Positions 56,503 through 64,000 of a DNA stretch of 64,000 bases are shown piece by piece. The DNA is from Epiperipatus broadwayi (lineage: Eukaryota > Onychophora > Udeonychophora > Euonychophora > Peripatidae). A model generated the notes under the pieces. That model was not told where the DNA came from and made no database searches. It was given only the letters and a program-made list of their open reading frames with translations. The position numbers and the translations under genes were made by a program. The stretch is taken from positions 12,410,451-12,474,450 of the forward strand of contig JAQFVV010012396.1 of assembly GCA_028023455.1 (NCBI GenBank), given 5' to 3'. Position 1 is the first letter of the stretch. Every line of letters begins with the position of its first letter.

Positions 56503-56680
56503 AGATTATCATCTCTACACATATATTCAATAAGTGCTCATCATCAGATTTTAAATTGAATGGACAGTTGAAGAGTTACGAGGGTGGAGTGGATTGAAGC
56601 TTGTCCATTAAAGTATGAAGATTGGTTATCTTAATATATATCTGAGCACTTATTGCATATATGTGTAGAGATGATAATCT

Positions 56681-56726
56681 GGACCATCTGATGATTGCTA
56701 GTTTAGCATGAAATACTGATATTGGT
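56681..56726 (+). ncRNA. Hammerhead ribozyme, family C, core intact
   Basis: GGACCAT, CTGATGA (56688-56694), stem II TGCTA-GTT-TAGCA with five perfect pairs, GAAA (56710-56713), a short stem III region TACTGATA and TTGGT, which pairs with ACCA. There is one mismatch (U/U) at the base of stem I. It is the best family C copy in the window. Confidence 0.7.
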
Positions 56727-56835
56727 GATTATTTATCTTTTCGACATATATGTGTTCAAGTGTATCAGTGTTATGAGATAGAGTGGAAAGTGGTGGGTCG
56801 TGTGAAAGTCTGTGCTCATATCATCATCATCATCA

Positions 56836-58527
56836 TCAACCATTATCAATCCACTGCAGGATGGTCTCTCCAAGTTTAATCCATCTTCTCCGATCTTTAG
56901 CTTCTTTTTTCGACAACACCCCTGCACATTTTCTTATTTCATCCATCCATCTCACATGTGGTCTCTTTCTGGGTCTTTTGCAATCTCTTGGAATCCAGTT
57001 TAAAATTTCAATTATCCATCTATTATCATTTCTTCTAGCAATATGTCCAGCCCAACTCCATTTCAATCTTTTAATTTTTTCAATAAGGTCAGTAACACCT
57101 GTTTGTTGTCTTACCCATACATTGCATTTTCGATCTCTTCCTGTTACTCCCAACATACATCTCTCCATACTCCTTTGAGTGGTCTGAAGTCTCTGTATTG
57201 CTCTTCTATTAAGTGTCCAAGTCTCAGATCCATAAGTAAGAACTGGTAAAACACATTTGTTAAAAACCATCCTTTTCACACACATAGGCATATTTCCTTT
57301 TAGTATCAAGTTATTTCTACCAAAAGCACTCCAACCAAGTTTAATTCTATGATTAATTTCCTCCATTATGTTTCCATCTGTATTAATAATCTGACCAAGG
57401 TATTTGTAACTGTTAACTTCTTCTAATTCTTCATAATCAATCTTTATTTTCATATTTTGAGCAAATCGATTAAACATTACTTTAGTCTTTTTAACATTTA
57501 TCTTTAGTCCTACTTTCATCTGCTAACTCTTGCAACATTTCCTGCAGCTCTGAAGCATTATTTGCAAAAACAACTACATCATCTGCAAAATCTAAATGAC
57601 ATAAATACTCTCCATTTACTTTCATTCCTTTAGTTTCCCATTTTAATCCACAAAATACTTCTTGCAGCACTGCTGTAAAAAGTTTTGGTGATATGGAGTC
57701 ACCTTGTCTTACACCTTTCTCAATGTTGATTTTTCCAGTATCATTATGTAATCTAATTGTTGCTGTTGCATTTTTATAAATATTCTTTAAAATATGACAA
57801 TAACCTGGATCTATACCTTGATGATCCAATGCTTTAATCACTGAAGAAATGTGTATAGAATCGAATGCCTTTTCATAATCTACAAATCCAAAACATAATG
57901 ACAACTCATATTCATTTGTCCTTTCTATGACTTCTCTCAATACCTGGATATGATCTATTGTACTAAAACCACTTTTAAATCCAGCTTGCTCTCTTGGTTG
58001 GTGGAAATCCAAAGTTCTCTGTAGACGAGTTGTAATTATCTTGGTAAAAATTTTATATAAAACTGATAAAAGGCTGATAGGTCTGTAATTTCTAATATCT
58101 TCTTTATCACCTTTTTAAATATTAATATTATTACTGCATTCTTCCAATCTTCCAGTACATCTTTATCATTTAGACATTTGGTATATAACTTTGCTAAAAT
58201 TGTTTCTATTTCTTCACCTGCTTCTTTTAATATATCAATTATAATTCCATCATTTCCTGGAGCCTTTCCTTTCTTCATACATTCAATTGCATGTCTCACT
58301 TCTTCATTTAAAATTCTGGGCAATTCGGAAGATGTAATAGATATAGGAGGTACTTGTTCTTTATTACTATATAATTCTTGATAAAAATCTTCTACCAATT
58401 TCATGATGTCATCTCTCTTTTTAGTAATAATTCCATCTTTTTTTCTTATTGCAGATATAAATTTCCTACCAATACCAAAATGTTGTTTAACATTCTTGAG
58501 ACTTTTATTTTCTTCTACAGCTTTCAC
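56836..58527 (-). pseudogene. RTE reverse transcriptase and C-terminal region, broken
   Basis: RT blocks in order: KGKAPGNDGIIIDILK (about 58290-58240), REQAGFKSGFSTIDHIQ (about 57995-57945), DYEKAFDSI, KGVRQGDSISPKLFTA (about 57720-57675) and CHLDFADDVVVFAN (about 57602-57560) with the FADD form of the catalytic box. After a shift near 57519 follow YKYLGQIIN, RLQTTQRSMERCMLGV, KRLKWSWAGHIARR and HVRWMDEIRK, the typical RTE tail. The protein ends WIDNG at the ATG-repeat. Stops or shifts at about 58030 and 57510 inactivate it. Confidence 0.85.
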
Positions 58528-58580
58528 AGTTATACTTTCTTATATCATTTTCAACTCTTTTCCGTACCATTTTACATAAT

Positions 58581-59768
58581 TCAAGATATTCTTTTTAATA
58601 CATCACTTTTGTATATCTTCATATTCCTTCTTTTCTTCATAAATTCTCTAGTCTCAGTAGAAATTTTATTAGTCAATTGCTGCTTTTTTCTACCAGCTAT
58701 CTTTGTTGCAGTTTTTAAAAGTGTATCAGTTATTTTCATATTAATTTCATTCAAATCTGAATCATGTTCAAAATCTCCTAACCCTTGAAACCTATTTGTA
58801 AGTTCTAATTTAACTTCATTAGAATGTTTCTGAAGATTAGAAATATCAACTGTAAATATTGTTTTTCTTAATAATTTTTGTCTCTCTAGTTTTACATTAA
58901 CACATAACTTACACCTTACTAATCGATGATCACTTCCTGTGTTAAATTTATTAAGAACATTACAATCTTGAAATATGTATTTCCTGTTAGTCAAAATATA
59001 ATCCAATTCTGCTGTACCTTCATTTGGATGCTTCTATGTCCATTTTCTTTTAACATTTTTCTTAAAAAATGAATTCATAATATAAAGTTTTTCTTTTTCT
59101 GCAAACTCCACAAGTCTATGTCCTCTCTCATTTCTATTACCATAACCAAAATTACCTACAGCAATTTCATCTTTCATGTGTCTACCAATTCTAGCATTAA
59201 AGTCTCCCATAACAATTTTAAAATGTTGTTTACTCTGATCAAAAGCCTTTTCTACATCCATATAAAAATCTTCTACTACTTCATCACTATGATAATTTGT
59301 TGGGGCATAAACCTGAATTATCTGCATTTGCTATCTGCTATTAAGTTGTATAACTAATCTTGCAACTCTGTTCAATACACCATCAATCTCCACAATATTG
59401 TTCTTCCACTTTTTATTTATAATGAATCCTACTCCACTTGTATTTCCAATATGTGTGCCTTTATAATAGAGTATATGTCCACTTTTTAAATCAATTGTTT
59501 TTTCACCGTTTCTTCTAACTTCACAAAGTCCAATAATGTCCCATTTAATATAAGACAGTTCTTCTTCTAATTCTTGCAATCTTCCTTCACTTGAAAGTGA
59601 TCTGCAGTTGTAAGTATCTAAATAAAAAGTCGTCATCAAATGGCAGCCTGGGTCCACAATCAGGGGATTCTTAGCACCCTCCGCCTTCGGCCACCAACCG
59701 CTCGCTGCCTTGGTTGGTGACTTTACAACCTTCTGGGAAAAAGGCCATGCTTTATTTTTGTCTGTCAT
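58581..59768 (-). pseudogene. RTE endonuclease domain, broken
   Basis: Signature blocks of the exonuclease-endonuclease-phosphatase fold occur in order: WDIIGLCEVRRNGE (about 59540-59495, catalytic Glu), GVGFIINKKW, VYAPTNYHSDE, GDFNARIG (about 59203-59180), TAELDYILTNR and NTGSDHRLVRCKL (about 58945-58905, catalytic Asp-His). Frameshifts lie near 59330 and 59030-59010. The enzyme would nick target DNA to prime reverse transcription. Confidence 0.85.
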
Positions 59769-60759
59769 AATTGTATATATGTATTGGAAAAATATTTATC
59801 ATTTACACAAACATTAATAAAATTTATTGTTAATTATGCTTATATCATTTTTCTGTCACCATTTTAAATATATCATGGAGATGAAGGGGTTTTATGTTTT
59901 TTTCTATTTCTCCTGGTGATGTTATATATATCAGATAAAAAGTCTTAATTTTCATTCAATCATGAAGAAAAATACTTTTCTTATCTTCTAATTATATCAT
60001 CGAACAATAAATTATCTCCGCTTATGTTTATATCTATATTACAGTCCATAACTAAAATTAAATGTATGACACATAAAATTATTAAGACATTAGTGAGCAA
60101 ACTGGCATATTTTTATCACAGTGAGTTGTAAAATTATATTATTTATGCACCATCTTTGCACATAATGAGTCTTTATCCACATTTTAGATGAAATATCAGA
60201 TTTCATAATAACAGTGAGCAAGCTATATTAAATATTACTATATAAATATATATATACATTAATATATTTGTTTCTACTTAGTTTGTTTTAGTTAATAATT
60301 GAGTTAGATTGAGTAATAAAATGAATTCCAATAAAATTCAGACAAACTGTTAGTAATTGGCAATGTTTAAATTTTACAAATATATAAATAATCTCCACAC
60401 CAGTGTCCTTTCTGAGGTGTGTGTTACTGTGTGATGCAATGATGATCAGACTGTGTTCGATGTAGTATTTACTCCGACCCTTGACCTTGGAATGACCTGC
60501 TTATATTGTACGCACCAAATGCATAGTTTTCTCAAATATGTCACATACATTCATTTAACATGGATATTTTTCTCTACCTTTATATGTTTTATGAGAGTAA
60601 ATCTTTTGTTTTTATTTATTTTTATCATTATCAATACATTAGTTTTGTTAAATAAAACTATATTATTACTATATATAATAAATTTATATTATTATATTAT
60701 ATACTATATTATTTAAACTATATTGTTAAATTTATTTTTTTTACTTGATTTATTCACAG
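59769..60759. other. Presumed RTE 5' region and flank
   Basis: No coding similarity was seen. AT-rich sequence with TA runs (60241-60262); the 87-codon frame at 60453-60716 is low complexity. Confidence 0.4.
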
Positions 60760-60763
60760 CTAT

Positions 60764-62718
60764 GACCTTGGAAACAGTCAATGAGTTTAAAATCAAATGG
60801 CTCAATGAAATTGTAGAAACAGATTTCCAAAAAGTAATAGTAAATAAAGAATTGCATTATAAGAAATATTTATGTTTTGCGAGGTAATGGTGTAATTTGC
60901 AATTACTGTCATGATGGACATGGACAAAATGATTTCATAACCAGAAAAAAGTAGAATGATACTTGGAAATTAGATTTTTTAAAACATCACTTATTCAGCA
61001 ATTCATATTTAGACAGCGTACAAAAATTAAAAAATAAAAATCCTTCATTGCTGGCAACAGCAATATTATGTTTATTTAATGAAACAAAAGGCAATCCAGA
61101 AGTCAAAATTTTAATTGATAATATATTATTAGCAGTTAAAATGAATATTTCTTTACTTTTCATACAAGATATTAATGAATATGTAGCAAAATATAAATTT
61201 TTTTTGGAAAGATGGCACAGTACAAATTATGCCTTTATGTTTTTGGAAATAAATTAATTCAATTGTAAAAAAGAAATGATGGAAGAAATAAACAGAGCTG
61301 ACATTCACATCCTAACTATTGATGAAAGTATTGATATTAGTACTATGAAATGTTTAATTTTATATTTTAAATTCAGATGTAAAAATTCTAACCAATACAA
61401 AACTATTTTTGGTGGAATAATTCAGTTGAAAACTTGTGATGCAATTTCATTTGTATCAGCAATAGATAAATTTTATACAAACAATAATATTGTTTTACAA
61501 AAACTGGTTATGTTTACTTCTGATGGTGTGTCCATGATGTTGGGTAAAATAAACGGCAGTGTGGCAACAAAATTTAAAAGAAAAAATATTGCATTTGGTT
61601 CAATAACATTGCGTTGTGCATCGAGAAGATTTAGGTATTTGTAATACTTAGAAAAAAGTTAAATTAATAAAAGAGATTGAAACTGTAATGAGAACAATTT
61701 ATACTTTGTTTTCTAGATCTACAAGAAAAAGAAGCAAATTTCATAACATTGCTGAAGTTTCCAAAAATGAAGCTATTGATTTTAAACCTTTAAATGAAGT
61801 TTAGGTGGTTATCTAGACATTTTACACTTAAAGCAATAATTAGAAATAATGATTCTTTGATTGAATATTTTAAAGAAGATGTGAATGAATGATCCCATTT
61901 CAAAGTTTTGTTTAAAGAAATTAGAAAACCTTGAATTTCAAGCAATCATAGGAATTTTGAATAAAATTTTAGAACTTGCTACATTGTGTAAAATTTTTCA
62001 ACGGTGCCATCTAACATTATTTGATGCATTTCAATTTGTTCATGGAAAAATTAATAAATTTATAAAACAATATCTCAAACAAACTAAAGTTCCATGGAGC
62101 AGTCAAGTAAAAATTATTCTGATAAAGCTCGTGAGACCAATATTGTAGGTGACACAAGTTCCATGTTAACATTTATAAATTTTCTGTTTCATTTGGAAGA
62201 AAGATATCCTCAAAATGAAGTACAAGAATAAACAGCATTTGACTTAACAGTGTTTCCCATGTGTGATTTTAATTATGGCATTGCAGAAGTTTTGCTTAAA
62301 ATATAAAACCATTTTAAGTGATAAATCATCTGTAATAAGACAGTATAGTGATTTTAAATTCACCTGAAAGAAAAAATCAAATGTAAATTGATAACTACTT
62401 TTGTGGATATGGTATCATTTTCATTGGAAATGAACAGTTTTGGGACTTTCAAAATTACTGGATATTGGTGGAATGTTTTTGGCAACTAGCGTTGATTGTG
62501 AATGAGATTTCAGTTTGATAAAAAATAAACAAAGAAATCATTTAGAAGAACGTCATTTGGATATGCTGATGAGAGTAAAATCATATCAAAGTGACAATGG
62601 AAACATCATAAATCTAGATCATGCATATTCAGAATGGTTAAATTGTAAAAGAAAAGATGTAATATTGTATGTGACAACTATAATTCAGCAGCATATTTCT
62701 TCATGTATTAGTTTTTAA
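60764..62718 (+). pseudogene. Decayed hAT transposase (KIAA1586/ZNF862-like type)
   Basis: The ATG at 60764 begins TLETVNEFKIKWLNEI. After frame changes come a zinc-finger-like VICNYCHDGHGQNDF, then MEEINRADIHILTIDES (catalytic Asp region), VMFTSDGVSMMLGKINGSVA (the TSDG block), VHREDLGI after a shift near 61615, EVRWLSRHFTLKAI (about 61795), DPISKFCLKKLENLEFQA, and a C-terminal dimerisation block ending LIKNKQRNHLEERHLDMLMR (about 62515-62580) after an SVDCE-like stretch. The order matches hAT proteins annotated as KIAA1586-like or ZNF862-like. At least six stops or frameshifts make it inactive. TIRs were not located. Confidence 0.75.
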
Positions 62719-63000
62719 ATCACGCAATAATTTTATTTTTATAAACAATTTTACCATTCTATTGAATGTAATAACTACATATGGATTTATATGACAATAA
62801 TATTCAAATAGAATTATTTGAAATTAAAATCTTTATAATTTTTATTACAAATTTTTATTTACATAATTAATTGTAAAATCAATTAAGTAAGTATTATTAT
62901 TTCAAATAGCATACAAATTTAAAAATGCATGATGAAAAAAAAAAAAAGTTCATACTACCAAACATTTCTTTGAAATCATGTAAATAAGGACACAATAAGA
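62719..63000. other. AT-rich flank of the hAT copy
   Basis: No coding or structural feature seen. Confidence 0.4.
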
Positions 63001-63005
63001 CAAAT

Positions 63006-63053
63006 GAACCTCAAGATGTATTTTGTGCTGAACTAGCAATCATCAGTTAGTTC
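63006..63053 (-). ncRNA. Hammerhead ribozyme, family C, G12 changed
   Basis: Minus strand: GAACTAA, CTGATGA (complement 63040-63046), stem II TTGCTAGTTCAGCAC, AAAA in place of GAAA, TACATC and TTGAGGTTC. Stem III TACA with cleavage after ATC matches the inferred family consensus. The single G12-to-A change should inactivate it. Confidence 0.6.
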
Positions 63054-63130
63054 AAGTCACTATCTCTCATAGTAAATTGTTACATTTTGATTTACAAGTG
63101 TCAAACTTATTCCATTCACAACTTTGACAC
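63006..63130 (-). repeat. Family C fragment
   Basis: The minus strand runs from a body piece (complement of TTGATTTACAAGTGTCAAAC and CACAACTTTGACAC) into a hammerhead at 63006-63053. The order of body and ribozyme matches 45126-45282. Confidence 0.55.
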
Positions 63131-63506
63131 ACTCCAGATCAGGGATTGAGAACTGGAAACTCTTTATTGAAAAAAATGTGGCTCTTTTCTCTTACTTTGG
63201 ATAAAAAAAAAATTATATAAATTTTATTAAAGATTTAATACATTATAAAATAATATTTTATTTAATTAATGTAATTAATACAAAAGTATATATTATTGTT
63301 ACAAGTGTGAATGTTTAAATGAAACAAAGCATTCTGAACATTATGTTATGCACCGTAATCAGTAGAACTGTCATTTTAACATGTGCTTTATAATTACCAC
63401 TTATTATTTTTATTCTGCTTGACTTATATATGTGTTTTAACTCAATGTTAAGTTGATGTTGTAAACAATTTAATTTTTATTACATTAAAATAATTTTCAT
63501 AAAATA

Positions 63507-63850
63507 ATGAGCTCAAGAAAAAGAAAATTAGCTGAGGAAAACAGAAGCTTCAATAAAATGGAGACAGAGAAATTTGCATTTATAGAAGTGGAAATCCTCA
63601 ATTTGTCATTTGCGATTTCAAAATAATAAATCCAGTAATATTTTTTTGGAAAACATTTAGATTTTAGTACTAAATATCCTGATGGTGATAGTAGAAGAAA
63701 ACCTATTGAAGAATTACAAAAGAAAACTACTTCAAAAAATAAGTTTGGTAACTTGGATGGAATCTTCATCAAATATTACTGAAGCAGGTTTTATGTTACT
63801 CCTAGAAATAGCAAAAGTGGGTAAATCATTTACCATGGCAAAATAATATT
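63507..63850 (+). pseudogene. N-terminal fragment of a BED-finger hAT protein (GTF2IRD2-like)
   Basis: The plus strand starts MSSRKRKLAEENRSFNKMET then EKFAFIEVE, breaks across the BED finger (about 63595-63660), resumes KYPDGDSRRKPIEELQKKT and NKFGN, and after another shift gives VGKSFTM near 63820. The order matches the beginning of GTF2IRD2/ZBED-type hAT proteins, as does the older fragment near 5158, though the two are different copies. It ends before the window edge. Confidence 0.6.
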
Positions 63851-64000
63851 GTATCTTCATATTTATATAAATGATTTTTTTACTGATAAATTTTATAGTG
63901 CAAATTTATTGTATTGACTAAAAATTTAGGAGGGAAAAAAGTTCTAATTAAAAATAAAATTTACAGAAATTTTATTGTTTCACCTACAAAAATCTTATAT

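Larger units (their letters stand above)
56350..56818. mobile_element. Family C palindromic element: tRNA-like heads outside, hammerheads inside
   Basis: The outer arms (about 56356-56450 and 56730-56818) are near-identical inverted copies (GGGTCGTGTGAAAGT at the right, its complement at the left) with tRNA-like character. Inside lie a hammerhead on each strand (56453-56502 minus and 56681-56726 plus) and an inner inverted pair (CAATAAGTGCTCA/TGAGCACTTATTG). The element sits directly at the ATG-repeat tail of the RTE copy, a typical soft target. It is a complete-looking palindrome of about 460 bp with no ORF. Confidence 0.7.
56819..59768 (-). mobile_element. RTE-clade non-LTR retrotransposon, nearly full length, decayed
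   Basis: Reading from 59768 down, one protein is spread over six open segments broken by frameshifts or stops: apurinic-type endonuclease (59768-58600), reverse transcriptase (58527-57490) and C-terminal region (57519-56836), ending just before a run of TGA/ATG triplets, the usual RTE tail. A single ORF with endonuclease plus RT, no LTRs, a short 3' end and a trinucleotide tail are RTE traits. At least three other copies lie in this window (14446, 41790, 48966), so the family was active in this genome. Confidence 0.85.

Noticed and set aside
59118-59357. Plus-strand frames within the RTE endonuclease (also 56783-57249 and 58178-58788)
   Set aside because: Antisense shadows of the minus-strand RTE protein.
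60453-60716. 87-codon plus-strand frame upstream of the hAT pseudogene
   Set aside because: Ends in a long Ile/Tyr/Leu run from TA-rich DNA with no conserved start of a transposase.

Overview
This is a strongly AT-rich eukaryotic window, about a quarter G+C by eye. It has GT-AG splice signals, no operons, many A/T homopolymers and a dense load of animal-type mobile elements: RTE-clade LINEs, other LINE tails, a Penelope-like element, an LTR retrotransposon, hAT and Tc1/mariner-superfamily DNA transposons, and tRNA-headed SINEs. That points to an invertebrate metazoan; I cannot name the species. Only one host coding segment is supportable: an internal exon on the minus strand at 8064-8658. Almost everything else that can be explained is repeat-derived.

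Layout. 1-5.6 kb: a SINE head, a ribozyme-bearing repeat (about 0.8 kb), a 0.7-kb direct-plus-inverted repeat bounded by a 16-bp duplication (3838-4572) and a decayed BED-finger hAT fragment. 8.0-8.7 kb: host exon. 10-12.5 kb: ribozyme repeat family B. 14.4-16.1 kb: a decayed RTE copy split by an 898-bp TA-flanked DNA transposon. 20.5-27.8 kb: a complete LTR retrotransposon (TG...CA LTRs, 4-bp duplication, one 278-codon ORF, no protease/RT). 28.4-28.75 kb: an array of TCAC...GTGA palindromes. 32-34 kb: a family-B palindrome and a long-TIR element. 36.4-37.3 kb: two inverted Penelope GIY-YIG ends. 41.8-46 kb: a decayed plus-strand RTE with nested insertions. 46.3 kb: another ribozyme-like element. 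49-56 kb: RTE/LINE fragments, a retroposed tRNA-Gly and tRNA-headed hairpins. 56.8-59.8 kb: the best RTE copy (minus strand). 60.7-64 kb: decayed hAT transposases.

The main discovery candidate is a set of hammerhead ribozymes. Two repeat families (called B and C here), the tail of the Penelope-like element and one TIR-like element carry CUGANGA...GAAA cores with minimal stem III loops. In family B, two copies (42003-42044 minus, 42428-42469 plus) keep the whole core and a six-pair stem I. Family B and the morphologically similar family A sit in the genome as tandem or head-to-head monomers inside 12-16-bp target duplications. This is the layout of animal retrozymes: small non-autonomous retroelements that are transcribed, self-cleave and circularise, and are probably copied by another element's reverse transcriptase. 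Penelope and RTE remnants in the same window are candidate helpers. Nothing in the window is a bacterial gene, CRISPR array or operon.
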